The notes under the pieces: model-generated
What the model saw: the letters and a program-made list of their open reading frames with translations, nothing else
Told to the model about the DNA's origin: nothing
The model's database searches: none
Assembly (NCBI GenBank): GCA_013365325.1
Contig: JABVXV010000039.1
Coordinates: forward strand, 186,001-250,000
From: Dipetalonema caudispina
Lineage: Eukaryota; Nematoda; Chromadorea; Rhabditida; Onchocercidae
Direction: 5' to 3'
DNA: 64,000 nucleotides
Shown: positions 1 to 14,169 of the stretch, piece by piece
Position numbering within the stretch: position 1 is the stretch's first letter
How the letters are laid out: every line of letters begins with the position of its first letter
Position numbers and translations under genes: made by a program

Positions 1-330
1 GAAATATTGCATATTGGAATTACAAGAAATATTTGCTTACATTATTTTGTTGTTGTAATGTCATCATTTATTGAAGGGTTGCCATAGAAACATTGCATTA
101 CAAACAGAATATTAGCTAAATGTTAAAGTAATGTATTGGTATGGATAAGTAATTCTTAGCTAATAAAATTCTTTTCAATAAAATTTTTCATAATATAATT
201 TTTTCAGAGGAATTAAAGATTAAGTTATTGTATAAATTATATTACATTCTTTTTGTACAATTAAATAATTTCCTTCCTTTTTTTTTTCTGTTTTTTTTCT
301 TTTTTTTTTTTGTTTAGCATTAAATTAGGT

Positions 331-370
<40 letters not shown>

Positions 371-405
371 ATGATGAATATGAAAAATTATTTATGAAGT
401 GAAAA
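1..405. other. 5' flank of the CEP290-like gene
   Basis: AT-rich non-coding DNA. It contains poly-T tracts, the longest being 33 T at 334-366. A TTTTTTCAG acceptor-like site ends at 207 and could be a spliced-leader acceptor or the end of a 5' UTR intron for the gene starting at 406. No coding exon is seen. Confidence 0.5.
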
Positions 406-3400
406 ATGCCGCCATTGAATGTGAATGAATTGGACGAATTATTTGAAGAAGGTGGTGATAATCCTGAAATTGTAAATCGATGGTATGAGGAATTGTCTAA
501 GGTTAGTATAAAATATTGATTTGTAAGGATATTTTTGAAATTATAATCAATGGAAAATAATTGAAAAGTAAATTTAAATTTTGATGAATTTAAATCGAAA
601 TTGATGTTATGATGATATTTTGTATTTGATCATCAAACAATATTATCGATTGTTATTATTGATTGTAAACAATATAGAAAAAAAAAAAAAAAATAGTGGA
701 AGAAAAATGTTATTTCACACCTCAGTTTTTTTTATTTAAAATTTTTAAATTGCATGTTGCAATTCAAAAATTTTAAATTAAAAAACTGAGGTGTAACATT
801 GAATTTAGTATTGTTCTTCTTTTTTTTTTTTTTGTTTCATATTTTAAGGGATGTTAAGAAGCATTAGGTAATTTTTATTTTATATTTACTTATTTATTGC
901 CAAAGCTATCCAGTAAAAATGAAATAAAATAGGTTAACATGAACATATAACTCTTAAACAGACATATTTTGTTTGTAAGAAGTGGAAAATTTATTCTCAC
1001 ATTTAAATTCAATATAATATATCTTATAAGTCCTAAATTTGAACTTGAATTTATTGTTGGCTTTATTTTTTTTAAATAATTTAGTATGATATGGAAGATA
1101 TCGAAGTATCGGAATCAGTTAAGGAAATTATGAAAGCAATGAAATGGATTATGCAATATGAATATGCAAATGCGGAAGAGTTGAAAGAGTTAGCGGAAAA
1201 GGAAGCTGCAGAAATGGTTGAGAAACAGGAAAACTGGGAAGAAGAAAAGGAAAACATGAATGTATGTTAATTAATTAGAAGATGAATTAGAGTAATTACA
1301 ATTATTTAATTATTATGATCTTTTAAATTTAGTTAGAGAGAAGAAATAATGAAGAGGAATTTTCATTGCTTCCAATTGAGCTATTCCGGACAATGCAATT
1401 ATTCGATCAACTATTCCGGACTGGTAGAATCCGTAACGTATCTGAGTAGTGATTTATCATCGCATTCATTAGCAACTGTATAAATCATGAACAGCAATAA
1501 TTAGTGATTAGTATAATGGGTGATGAATTGAATTTGAATTCTAATTTCATCATTTCAATACCCGAAAAAGTCTTCAGTGATCATTAACTTGTTGAAAAAT
1601 TTTATCATTCCAATACTGAAAAATATCTTCCGATGATCATTAATTTATCAAATGATCTCAATTAACTTCTCAAACCATTAAGTTATCAGATGATTCTGAA
1701 GACAATGGTCATTCTCAGCTAATTTTGCGAAATTTTGCTAAAAATTTTAATTTTCCTTGCACTTTCTCACTTTTTAAAACTCAACCGATCCAATTTTTTA
1801 CTTTATAGCGTGAACTTGATTTTTTGCGTGAACGTTTATCTGTCAAAGCAAATGCCACCGATCTCCATGAAACATTTCGAGCACGAATTGATAGTTTAAC
1901 GGACGAAAATATGTATTTGAAAGAACGAAATAAAGAACGGTGGCCCATCTTTCATTTATTTTTACTTTAAAAAAAAAGAAAAAAAAGAGAAATTTAAATC
2001 TTCAAGTTGGGATAAATACTATATGAAAAGAATGAAATGAATATGAGGGAAAGAGGGAAGAAATAAGAAATTCGTTTTTCATTTCCAATTTTCATCTATT
2101 TATTCTGTCCAATAGTATTCTTAAATTTCATTCAAATTGAAAGTAACAATTATAAGAGAAATAATTGTAATGCTTATTTAGTGATCGTGAATTAGCAGAA
2201 CAAAGTGATAAAGCTGAAAAATTAAGTTGCCGTGTGGAACAACTCGAAACTGAACGTAATAAATTTATTCAACAGGTACAAACTCAAATATTTTTCCTTC
2301 ATAAATGTGAATAACTTTTAGTAGTAAGTATTCTTTGAATTTTTTTCAATTCTAGCAAGCATTTTTGAATGAATCTATTCGTGAACTAAGTAGACGGCTT
2401 GAAAATAAATTGGAAGGATCTACAACGAATGAAGCTGAAGCATTGAAATTACGACAACGAAGTCAACAAGCTGCATTACTTTCCAAACAACTTCAGGTTT
2501 ATCTAATTTTCTTCTTATGCAATTAAATAAATAAAATTAAATTTATAAAGAATTTACAATAGCTTTTGTAATAGATTTTGAGGATTGTGTAAGAATGCAA
2601 AAATAAAATATTATTATCAGGAAGTGGCACAACAAAATGATGAACTTCGAGCAGAAATTGAGCAACTATCAGCAGCACTTGCTTCAGCAACAACATTCAT
2701 TGAGGATACTGCTAATAATTATCAAGCATTATATGAACGATTGTTGGAAAGTGATAAAATTATCGAACGTTTGACAAATGATAATGAATTACTCAGTAAA
2801 AAGGTAAAATTAAAAAGAATAATTAGTATAATTTACATGTATCTTTTTAATGCAAATGTTTTATTTTGAAATTTGAGTATTGATTATTACACTATAAACA
2901 GTATGGTTTGAGGAAACTTTATCACTGAAATTTATCTTACGTTTTCCTGATTAGGTGAACAGAAGAGGTCAATTGCTTATTAATAAACTAAGCGAATAAT
3001 TAATTTGACTAATTTGGCATGTCTAATTACATCATTGTTTTGTTTCACAAATTTAATGGATCGAAACGTATTTCTCATTTGCTCAAAGTATTTATTTACT
3101 GTGGTTATTACTGTATTATTACTGTTATTATTACTATTAATTACTATTATTATAGTTGTTATTATTATTAATTACTGTTATTATTATTATTACTATTAAT
3201 TACTATTATTGTTATTATTATTAATTACTGTTATTATCACATTTATTATTATTTGCTGCTTCTGCATGCAATTCCACTCAATATTTTCCCAACAATTTAT
3301 AACAGAGCTCAATATTTTGAGGATAAAAAACTTAAAAATCAAATCATCTCTATGATAGAAAAATTTGAATGAAAAGAATAAATAAATTAAAATAAAAAGG

Positions 3401-4074
3401 AATAAATATTTTTAAAAGAAGAAAAATTTAACTGCTTGGACTACTACTAAGTACTGTCAAACTTCAAATTTTAATTAATTACACTCTGATCAATAGTAAA
3501 TAAAAAATTTTAATCTGTATATGTTTAAGTTTAATTACATTTTAGCTCGAGGATGAAAATGCAACAATTGGAAAGTTGGAGAATATTGGAGAAAACTCAA
3601 TTCAACATTATAAGGTATAATTTCAAGCATTTAAAAACTTCCACTGATATCATCAAATGATAAGACTTAAAAAGTAACAATCATCTTCATATGATTGGAT
3701 TTCCGGAAATCTAAATAATCAATCGGTAAGTATTAAATCTACAATGACATGTGATATGAAGATTTCAGGAATTACCCTGGGTTCTGTAAGTTTCAGGAAT
3801 TATTGGTATGAAGATTTCAGGAATTGTTACAGAGCAAAGATGAACAGATTGAAGCATTACAGTTGAAGTTTGAAACTTTACAAGTTTGTTTTCAAATTTC
3901 AAAAAGTCAGCTTAACAAAAATAGATTCGTTCATTTATTTAAAACAGGAAGCAATTGATAAATTTTTCAAAATTTTCTTGTTTTCATAATAAAATCTAAC
4001 CAAAACTTTCCGTCGAAAATGCTAAACTTTCGTTTTCTTAGTTTCATTTCTGATGGTATCGCAAATTTGTGGTA

Positions 4075-4144
<70 letters not shown>

Positions 4145-7100
4145 GTACCTAGATCTCGATTCCGGTGATAAAGTATGAAAATTGTTTGCTAATGATCAAA
4201 AAATCTTGCTAAAAATTTTCCACCTCTTGTATTCCGTTTAAATAGGCTATTTCAAAATTTTTAAATGCAATTTCAGGTTGAATTACAAGAGTTACAAGAT
4301 CAAAATGTGCTTGAGAATAATATTGAACGTGAAAAAGAAATGGAAAGATTGCGAATAGAGCTTATTGATGCTACAAAAATAGCTCGACAACTTTTTGATG
4401 TTACAACAACGAATAATAGAGTTGATGATGTATCAGTTAATCAAATGCAATGTAAAATTACAGCACTCAATGAGGTTTAATTTGTTTAATTTTTTGAATA
4501 TTGTTAAAATTTTCGAAATATGAAATATTTTTGATTTTGAAAATATTTCATTGAAATGATAAATTTAGAGTAAAACAAAAACTATTACAGACTATTGACA
4601 AGTTGCAATCCGATATTAAGCAATATGAAATGGAAAATAGTGTACTTGTAAGTAATCTAGAAATGAAAGATGTTGAAAATCAAAAAGTGAACGCTGAACT
4701 CAAAAGACTTCGAGGGGTAAATTATAAATTTTATTCCTTGAAAACTTTTACAATTTAAGATACTAAAGGTTAAACGAACAATTTCTCGAGAAAACTGAAG
4801 TATGACATTCTCGAAAAGACTAAAAATATTCCGTTAAAAAAAGAACTGATTGATGAATCAAATTGCTCGGCTATTTTTGCAAAAATTAACTTCAATGCAA
4901 TTTCAAGCATTTCATTTTTAATTTAATATATAAAAAATAATTATGATGAGAAGTGCATGTTATTTTATAGCAAATGTGCTAAAATTTAATTTATTTTCGA
5001 AAATTTATCCGTTCATTTATTGGAATTACAAACAAACTTTCCAGGAAATATTCGGAAGTGCAGAAGTTGAAATCAGTCATTTGGAAAAACAACTCATATT
5101 TCGGGAAGAACAGATCGAAAAATTAAGAGCTAAATGTTCACTGCTTCAAATTGAATTAAGTTCTGCTTTTGATGCTTCCGATCAGAAACTAACAGATTCA
5201 ATTTCTGCAACAAATTTTGCGCAGAAATCATTGATAGTGGAAAAAGACAAGGAAGATGATAGAAGTGAAATAACCGAGGTGGAAAAATCCGTTGAAGATG
5301 ATGATGATGATGATGCTAATTTTTTGCATGAAATTAAAGAAAATGATAATGAATGGAAGAGATATCCGGAAAGCATAATGAAAAACCAGAAAAAGCCTCG
5401 AAAATCTGTGAAAAAGAAGAGGAACCATAAGGAAGGCTTAGAAAGTTTGGAAAGTAGTGCAATGATTATTTCATCACTTAATCATGAATTGATGCTACTC
5501 ATGCAGGTTTTAATTTTAATTTTTTATTGTTAAAATGTAATACAGTATTAATGGTTAAGTTTAAGGCAAGTTAAATTTAGAAATGAATTCTGAAAATAAT
5601 TACAATCCATTCTTCAATTTTTTTTTTCCCCTTCTTCATCGAATTTAAATTGATTAAATGATAAAATATTAAATTCAGTAAATTTTTTCTTTTTTAAAGG
5701 AATTAGATATGAAAGATCATCAATTGCAACGTATGGAGGAAAGCGTAAAACACGTAATGAATAACATCGATGAATTAAAAGTGAACTATTTTAATCTACA
5801 GAAGGAAGTATCCGAAAATGATTTTACACAATATGAGAAAGCTAACGATGAGTTACATAAACAAATGGAATGTTATGAAATTGAAATTGATGAATATCAG
5901 GTGATGAATTATTGTAATTGATCAATAAAATAGTCATTGAAAAAATGTAAATAAGAAGATTTAAAGAAAAAAAAAAAAAAAAAGGGAAAAAAGAGTGAGC
6001 TTTATGAAATGATTGGAAAATTTTGGTTGAAAGATGGTTAAAAATTTTATTTTGCAAAAATAAGAAATAATTTATAATTAAAAAAAAAAAATAAACTAGA
6101 GAAATAATGTTGAAAAAAAAAATATATTGAAGGAAATGAGATAAATGAAATAAATCGTTTTAAATTAAATTCTATTCCTTCTAAATTCTTTGCTATTATG
6201 AATGATTTTTTTTTTTTTTTTTATCCATATTTCAACTTTTTAGACTAGACTAAATAATATCAATACAATGATCAGTAATATCTACTAGGAAGAAGGCAAT
6301 TATCTAATTAATTGATTAATTCCTAAATAAGTTTTTCAGAAATTAGCTAATTCGATACGCTTAAGTGGAAATGAAATGCAACAAAAAGTGGAAGAGATGA
6401 ATAGACAAGTGATCGCAGAACGATTGCGAAATCTTCAACTTGTGCGAAAATTGGAAATTGTTGAGCGTAATCGAAATAATCAAAATGTTGAATATAGGAA
6501 AATTGAAAGGAACTATCAGGAACAACGTTTATTACAAGCCAAACAATTTAAAATTGCTAATTATGAATCAGTAAATTTTTATTTTTTTTTTTCAACTTTA
6601 ATTTTCTTTAAGTTCTTTCGCTAATGAACAAATATATGGTTATGGTTCATTTGAAATAGAATACAATTAAGCTTTAACATTTCCCTGAATTTAATAAGGT
6701 TAGAAAGAATTAAAAAATTGAATTAAATTTTAGCTTGAATTTTTCATCAATGAATAAATATGATCAAAGCTTTCTTGGCATTTTATATTTTCATTTTAGG
6801 ATTTAGCATCAATTGAGATAGCACGTCTTCAGACACTTTTACTACATTCTGTCCCTAAAAGAGATTATGATGAACTATTGGCACGACATAAACAAATGTT
6901 AGCTTCTGATGATAATTCGAAATTAACGTATGATATCAAAAATGATGAAAAGGTTATGTTTTAATTGAATTTTCCGAATACAGCATTTTACTTATGATAG
7001 TTAATCTGGTCAATATCAGCTTATTCAGGACATCATTCTGTGATACTTCAATGCAATACAATGACACTTTAATAAGTGTCAAAAAGTGTGCGACAGTTAA

Positions 7101-10100
7101 AAAGAAAAAATAATTTTTAAGCTTATAAAAAAGAAAATTTTTTTTAATTAAATTAAATTTGTAAAAAAGCAACAAATAAGTGCGTACTTATAAGAAAATT
7201 TCAAATGCTACTTATAAGTAATTTAACGAAAAAAAATAATAATAATGTGACATATTTTTGTGATAGAGATGAATGATACGCTTAGACGTGAACGTTGACA
7301 AAGCGTTGATATACGTATAATTAAGTATAAATCATTTCCAGGATAACGAATATATCGTTGTAAATCTTTTGGAAATGAGTGATGAAACAAAAAGTGCAGA
7401 AGTTACAGCAGAGAATGCTCATCTAAAGGTTACTATTCTTATTTCTGAAATTAAGAATTAAATTTTTAAGGAATTGAAAATGAAGAGCTTTTCGTCTTTG
7501 AATGCTTTAATTAGATCTTTTAACATTTTCAAATGATGTAACAAATTATTTTGATTAGCGATAATTTGCTTCTAAAGTATTATAGCACTACCAGATGGAA
7601 TGAATGAATAGAATTTGGTAAGGTAAAAACGTATATATCATACGTATTACACGTACGCAGTATGTGTATTTGTTTTTTTTTTTTTTTTTTGTTTTCGATA
7701 GCCAATTGCGTTATTCTTGCAGTATATTAATTTTAAAATTTCCATTTTAGGAAATGATAAATGTTCTAAGAAGCCAAAATGAATATTGGCAAATTGAAGT
7801 GGAAAAAGTTCGAGAGCAAAATACGGAAATGATGCATTTTCTGGATGATGTTGAAAGTGAATCACAGATGAAAAGTTTATTGGTTGCCTTAGAACGACGA
7901 TTCCTAAAAGCACTTTCGGATCGAGCGCAATTTTCACAGAATCAAAAATTGACCGATCAGCAATTCATTGATCAGCAGAATGAATTTGCTAGGAAAAAAC
8001 GAAGTTGGGCAAATGAGAAGAAAAAATTAATTCAAGTGATCAGATCGTTACAACTACTCTTTCAGGTTAGCTAACTTAAAATTTTGATCTTTTTTTTTTT
8101 TTTTTTCTTCAACCGTCTAAGTAATAAATTGAATGTAACTCTTAGTTTTGATGATGAAGTATCTTTCACATCTAATTTACTTATTACTCCATTTAAATAA
8201 ATTTAAAGTAATGGTATAATTAATTTTGTGATGTTATTACTCAATTTAACTTAATGAATTTTGTAATACGATTTGATGTGTTGCTTAATTTAATTTAAGT
8301 AGCTAAATAAAAGTAAATAAGGGAAAAAGTACACAATGAAAAGGAACAAAAGTTATTTAGCGGTAGAAAATGAATATATGAATAAAATTAAATGATAATT
8401 TTTGTATTTTCATAATTAACAATTAAATGATAATTTTTGTTTTTCACAATTAAATAATTTAATAGATAATTTTCTTTTACAAAATTTGTTAAGTTAAAAT
8501 GAATTGTACCATTACAAAATTTATTACATCATTATTTTAAATTTCTTTAAAGAATAGCATAATTAAATGGTAATGGTAATTTTTATAGCGTATGCGATCA
8601 AATTCAATGGAATTAATAACAGTACAACAGATGGTGCAATACAAGCAGAAATTTATCGAAATCGATGCTAATTATGCAAAAAGTGAGAAATACAAGGAAG
8701 AGGTTAATTTATGTGATTCGTTTTACAATATATATGCAAAGATATTTCATTTATTTATGTAAAATGATAAAGTTGAAATGATTATTTTATCATCATTTTT
8801 ATCAGTATTTTTATCAATTTTACAACCGATATGGGTAATCTGTAATTAGAAGATTAAAATTGAAATTTAATTGTGTAACTAAATTTATTTATGTAAAATG
8901 ATAAAGTTGAAACGATTATTTTATTATCATTTTCATCAGTATTTTTATCAATTTTACAATCGATATGGATAATCTGCAATTAGAAGATTAAAATTGAAAT
9001 TTAATTGTGTAACTAAGATTGTTTGGAAATAAAAAATTAAAAAATTGAGATTTGAATTTACTACAAAATTTTTTAGATTGAAAGAAAAAAGGAAGAATTG
9101 GATTTGCAATTACGACATGCTGAAGCATTAGGAAAAAGCTATGAATTGTTGCAAGAGAATGATTATAATGTGATTAAATTGAGGAAATGTTTACAAGCCA
9201 GTCATTTAAATATGCTTAATGCAAAGAAACAACTTGAAAATGCTGAAATACAGGTTTATTGTTATGATATTTTCTTCCATTTTTTCTACGCTGACCATTT
9301 AATTTATCACTTGACCATTCAATATAGTACATATTTTACAAAAAAAAAAAGAAAAAAAAAATAAAAAAAAAAACTCTAACAATGCTGATATAAAAAAATT
9401 TTTAAAAAATTTACTTTTAATAAAAAATACGAGCATTCTTTTCATTTTATCATTAAAAAATTATTTTTCAATATTTAATTTTAATGGAGAATCGATTAGT
9501 TCATAAAATAAAATAATCAAATTCTTTTTCTTTGCGGAAGGAATTTCATCCTTTGATAATTATAATTTAAAAAAAAAAAAAAAATGATGACATGTAAAGA
9601 ATTCATAAATGGATTGAATGAATATGTATGAATTATTCAATTTTTAATTTGCAATATTTTTTCAGATACAAAGGAAAGATGAACAAATTCAGAAATTAGA
9701 AGGAACAGTATACAGTTTACAGAGAGAAATTGAAGATTTATTTGCAGTAACCTTTAAAATATCCGATTTTGATGATGAAAATGAAGGAATTTATGAAACT
9801 ATCAATCCTTCTACTACCACTGGTGAACTTTTATCAAATATCGAAAAAGATGAAGCAAAGATTGAACTGAAATCAGTTAGTCAGGATGTTATTAGCGATG
9901 AAAAAATGAACTTAGAAATGGAAGAATCTGAAAATATTGGAAAAGGTGAGACACCAACAGAAACAATTGATAGTGAATCCGATATAAAATATCATGCAGT
10001 AACTGAATTGCATGCAACAAGTGCTACATACAAAATTCCGCATATTTATTCCGAGGAATACATGAAAAAATTGAATTATATCCGTGAAACAGCCAAATTA

Positions 10101-13100
10101 TGTATTGCAAATTATAAGGTTAGTTATGCATGCATTTTTGAAATTGCAAATTATTATAAAATTAAATTAAACATAAAAATACTATCATAATATTGCTAAA
10201 GAAGCATATTTGAATTAATGAAATTTATTAAATCTTTTAAAAAAATGAAAGTAAACTGATAAATTTGTTAATGAAAAAAAAAGAATTAATTATCAAATCA
10301 TAAAATTTATTGCAAAAAATTGAAAGATTTTCTCACATTTCAATTTCTCTTTTTTAATCTAAATAAACAATTGCAGGAACAATTGAAGTATAAAGATGAA
10401 GTTATTGAAAAATACAAATCATTGCTGAAAATTATGCCGGATCAATCAGATGCGGAAAGAATCAACGATAATTCATTATCAATTATGGACGATTTAGCAC
10501 GGCGAAAATTACGAACATCAAATGAAATTTTATTACAAAATTACGGTAGTGATATTGAAGCAAAAGATATGGAAATTGTTAAATTGCGAAATGAAATTGA
10601 GCAATTTATTAAAGCAAATCGAAAACTTACAAATGATCTTCAACAATTCCACAATCAAACTAAAGATTGTGTTGAAATCAGTACACAAACTGATTTCTTT
10701 GTGACAATAAATGATGATGAGATTATGGAAGAAATTATTTCAAATGAAATGAGTATATTACCAAATACGATAGAAGAATCAAGAAAATGTGTTACCAATC
10801 AGGATCCATCAACAATTACACAAATACGAACATCATCATCATCATTACAATTTACAACACCAATTGAAGTAACTGATATGCAAAATAATGATATTCTAAT
10901 GGAAACATTACGAAGAGAGGAATCAAAAACGATGATAATGCGTATGGAAATTAGAGAATTGAAACAACGTATTGCTACATTACATACTAAAAATCAGGTT
11001 TAACATTTAATTTTTTTATCAATTTTTAGTCTAAAATATGTAAAAGATTAATTATCTTTTCATTTCAACCTGTTAACATTACATTTTACATATTTAACCT
11101 ATTGATAAGATAAGATAAGAAAAAACTTTGAAGAAATGATTGTATATATATCTAATATTTAGGAATATTTGAATCTAAAGCTAATTAATATTTAGGAATT
11201 GGAAAAAGCATGTGAAAGTATTCGAGCTGAAGCATTATCTGAAATTAAGCATAGTTATACATCTAATATTAATGTTGAATCAGAAGCTATTGTTATGAGG
11301 TAAAAATTTCATGAAAGTTTTCATTAAATAATTAATATAACTAATTCATTTTTTTGATTAATTAATTTTTTTTTTCTTTTTTTTTTTAAAAGTATGATGA
11401 AGGAATAATTTTGCTAATTAATTCATTTTTCAAAGAATACAATATAGCTTATTACGATGGGAAAAATTCCTAAATTAACAACGAAAAAAAAAAAAAAAAA
11501 AAACTTATGCTCTGATCCAAATAAACAAATTTCAATGGAAAAATTTTTAATATTTTATTGTTAACTTTTACAAAGCGAAATGTTTTCTTCTTTTCTTTAT
11601 TCAATAATAACATTTACAATTATTCATTGTAGACTTCAACAAGAACTTTCTGATCTTAAAATTGAAGCTGGAAATCAAAAAAAATTAATTCAAGAGCAAA
11701 AAAAAATTATCGATCAATTGCAGAAAAATCAACCCATTAAAAATGCACAGGTTTACTTCCTTCCCTTTTTTTTTTTTTCGTTTTTTATAATAATTTAAAC
11801 TTTGGAATTTTTTTTTTTTTCTCATCCAAAATTTACAATTTTCATTATTATATCACTTCAAACTTATCATATTTTTGTGAAACTTCTAAACATTAGGAAG
11901 AGATAGCAAAATGGCATGAGAAAAAAGTACGTGAAAGTAATATTGGTTTACTTCGAAAAAAGTTGAAAGAAATGGAACAACGTGAAAAGGAAACATGCGA
12001 AAAGTTAAAGAAGCGTGATCAACAAATCAAACAATTGCATAAATTAGAAAGTAATCGAAGTGGTGAATTGATACAATTGCAAGAGATGAATAAAAAATTG
12101 AAGAATGATAAAGAAATGAGTAATTTGCAATTGGAAATAATAAATGATCGTTTAAAAATAGCAGAAGAAACAAATATATATTTGAATCAGAAAATTGTTC
12201 AAATGAAAAAGGTTTGATTTTACAAATTTATACTATTTCCTAAAATTAGAATTTAGTTTTAAAAATTAAGTTTCGCGTTCTTTTTTTCTCTTTCTCTCTC
12301 TTTTTTTTTTTTTTTTTTTGCCATCGCTACTCTATTTGATATTTGACATTCATTACGAATAAACACTACACGTAAATGAATAGTATCGGTATGAAGATGT
12401 TGGATGATTAAGATTTCATTGAACAAATGAGAGAATAATGAAATTTTAGTTATTATTATTATTATTGAATTAGCAAATTAAATATGATTAATTCAGAAAG
12501 ATATATTAATTTTTATCTTAGGAAAGCAATGAATTGTTGTTAAATGCTATTAATGAGAAAGAAAAAGTATCGAAAGATACAAAAACAATGGATGATACTG
12601 CTGATATGAGTAGAACTATGATATCAAATATATCTAATGAAGAGTTATGTGTATTGAAAGAAAAAGCTAAACAGGTTAGTTAATTACTACTCTTTAGCAG
12701 ATAATGAGGAAGATAGATAATTTTAATATGAAAATAATGGGTATCATGAATTGTTATCTCAAAATTTTCCATTTAAAAAAAAAAAAAAAAAAAACTATTT
12801 TAAAATGTATGGGATATTTTCAGTTTGATGATTTAATGAAGCAATTAATCAAACTTGAAATCGAATTTGAAAAACAACGTGAAGAAATTCGATCATTGAA
12901 TGATAAATTAAATGAGCGGAAATATGATTGTGGTGCGGTTGCTGTTTTACGCGATAAACTAATGGCTAAAGAAAAAGTTATTGAACAACAAGTTGTTTTT
13001 TTATTTGTTTACAAATATTACTGAACTTTTATTTGCTTAACAATTAGTTATTTTATAATGAATGAAATCGTTTAATCAATAAGTATGAATTGAATAATAT

Positions 13101-13408
13101 TATCTTAGGTTATTAATAACCTAATAGATAATTCTCAAATTTGGTTAGTGAGCAATTTTCGGATTGTAGCAATATGTATGATTATGATCTGCTTTAAAAC
13201 AAACAACTTATGCTCCAAATTAGCATATCTTTAATCTACGTTTAAACTCTCACAATTTTTAGCATGTAAATTCTTAACTATATCACATTGATCCTTCTCA
13301 TTTTATCTTATCGTATTCAATTTCCATCTTCCAATCTCTATTAAACTTAATTTTCAGCAACAACGAATCGAAGAGTTGGAACGAGAAAAATGGCAAAACC
13401 TGTTATAA
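406..13408 (+). CDS. cep-290: CEP290-like ciliary transition-zone coiled-coil protein, 27 exons, 1697 aa
   Basis: Exons: 406-501, 1085-1261, 1333-1437, 1809-1939, 2182-2275, 2356-2496, 2621-2803, 3546-3614, 3833-3883, 4277-4474, 4591-4716, 5045-5506, 5700-5900, 6340-6570, 6800-6952, 7342-7428, 7751-8065, 8589-8702, 9077-9253, 9666-10118, 10377-10997, 11196-11299, 11633-11750, 11897-12211, 12522-12674, 12824-12991, 13358-13408. All junctions are GT-AG and the phases join to 5094 nt ending in TAA. The product is almost entirely Lys/Glu/Gln-rich heptad coiled coil, without signal peptide or enzyme motif. It opens MPPLNVNELDELFEE, resembling the start of vertebrate CEP290. CEP290 builds the Y-links of the ciliary transition zone and gates protein entry; in nematodes it should act in ciliated sensory neurons. 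It is shorter than human CEP290 (about 2480 aa). Acidic low-complexity blocks lie in exon 12 and exon 20. Another large coiled-coil centrosomal protein is the main alternative. The gene and its exon chain are near certain; the name is moderately sure. Confidence 0.78.
706..800. repeat. Near-perfect inverted repeat (hairpin) in intron 1 of cep-290
   Basis: Two arms of about 37 nt face each other around a 2-4 nt loop near 756-758. The outer arm ends read ACACCTCAG (from 717) and CTGAGGTGT (to 794). The pairing resumes outward with AATGTTA (706-712) against TAACATT (794-800) after a 4-nt bulge. It could be a miniature inverted-repeat element or a folded intronic RNA. Confidence 0.75.
3103..3239. 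repeat. Degenerate (TTA)n microsatellite
   Basis: TTA/TAT trinucleotide repeat with ACTG and TTAA interruptions, inside a cep-290 intron. It produces spurious Tyr/Ile/Leu-rich reading frames. Confidence 0.9.
4077..4139. repeat. (AT)n microsatellite
   Basis: About 31 uninterrupted AT units in a cep-290 intron. Confidence 0.95.
8747..9015. repeat. Tandem duplication, period 134 bp, two copies
   Basis: The block starting TTATTTATGTAAAATG and ending TTGTGTAACTA occurs twice in tandem with a 134-nt offset and only a few substitutions. It lies in the intron between exons 18 and 19 of cep-290 and carries no exon. Confidence 0.9.
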
Positions 13409-13794
13409 CATTTAGTAATCATATTTTTGGGAATGAATGTATTTCATGTATTTCAGTAGTATTTTGATTTGGTTGAGCAACCATACCTTACGAGATCTAT
13501 TTCTTCTCTTGTAATCGAGTACGAAAGCAATATTAAATGATGGAATTGTAGTGATGTAAATACTCTCTTCAATAAAAGACTAATAACATTTATAGTGTGA
13601 AGTTAAACAATTCCAGAAGTAATTCAAAGCAACAATAGGACAAATAAAATATCAAAATATGACTTAAAACAAATTGAATGAGGATTTCGTATGTAAAATA
13701 TTTGCTTCACACTAGAAAAGCAATAAAAAAACAAAACATTACGATTTGAAATACATATTGCTATACAATTAATATAAACAGCAAAATGAACAAA
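13409..13794. other. Convergent 3' intergenic region
   Basis: This 386-nt gap separates the stops of two tail-to-tail genes, so it should hold both 3' UTRs. Apart from the AATAAA nothing else is recognised. Confidence 0.6.
13571..13576 (+). terminator. Candidate cep-290 polyadenylation signal
   Basis: AATAAA 163 nt after the cep-290 stop, in the gap before the convergent TRMT112-like gene. Confidence 0.45.
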
Positions 13795-14169
13795 TTACTT
13801 GATTTCATCTGCATTTGTAAGCATATTTGGTATACCATCACGAATCGGAAAAACTCGTCCGCTTTCAGGACATTTCAATTCACCTTCGATAATTTCTACG
13901 CATACCAATAACCGATGCAATTCGTTCTTCAACTCTTCATCTTCCAATTTTTCAGGCAACTGCTCAGGTAATTTATCACCTTCACCTATACTTACTGCTG
14001 CTTCTCGAAAAGCACAGTAATTCAATTTTGGAATCAACCGTTGTATAAACGAGTCGTTGTATTCGTGTTGCTTTGTTTCCTTCTTTGTTGCTGATAAAAT
14101 CAGCGGATAACCCTCAGTTACGCCTTTCAGAAAAACTGATGATAGAAAATTATGCGTAAGTAACTTCAT
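13795..14169 (-). CDS. trmt112: TRMT112-like multifunctional methyltransferase subunit (124 aa, single exon)
   Basis: Trm112 is a small zinc-binding or zinc-ribbon-like adaptor. It stabilises and activates several SAM-dependent methyltransferases that act on tRNA, 18S rRNA and translation release factor eRF1. The protein opens MKLLTHNFLSS, nearly identical to the start of animal and fungal TRMT112. It ends with the family hallmark CPESGRVFPIRDGIPNML at about residues 99-116. Length (124 aa) matches the usual about 125. The insertion of Lys/Glu-rich sequence in the middle is where the family varies. It has no introns, unlike its intron-rich neighbours. A TTCTTTCAG acceptor-like site about 34 nt upstream of the ATG could accept a spliced leader. 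It is convergent with cep-290 and transcribed the same way as the Nup153-like gene upstream. Confidence 0.95.
   Translation of the reverse strand: MKLLTHNFLSSVFLKGVTEGYPLILSATKKETKQHEYNDSFIQRLIPKLNYCAFREAAVSIGEGDKLPEQLPEKLEDEELKNELHRLLVCVEIIEGELKCPESGRVFPIRDGIPNMLTNADEIK

Noticed and set aside
3005..3199. Tyr/Ile/Leu-rich frame resembling a membrane peptide
   Set aside because: It is a translation of the (TTA)n microsatellite within a cep-290 intron.
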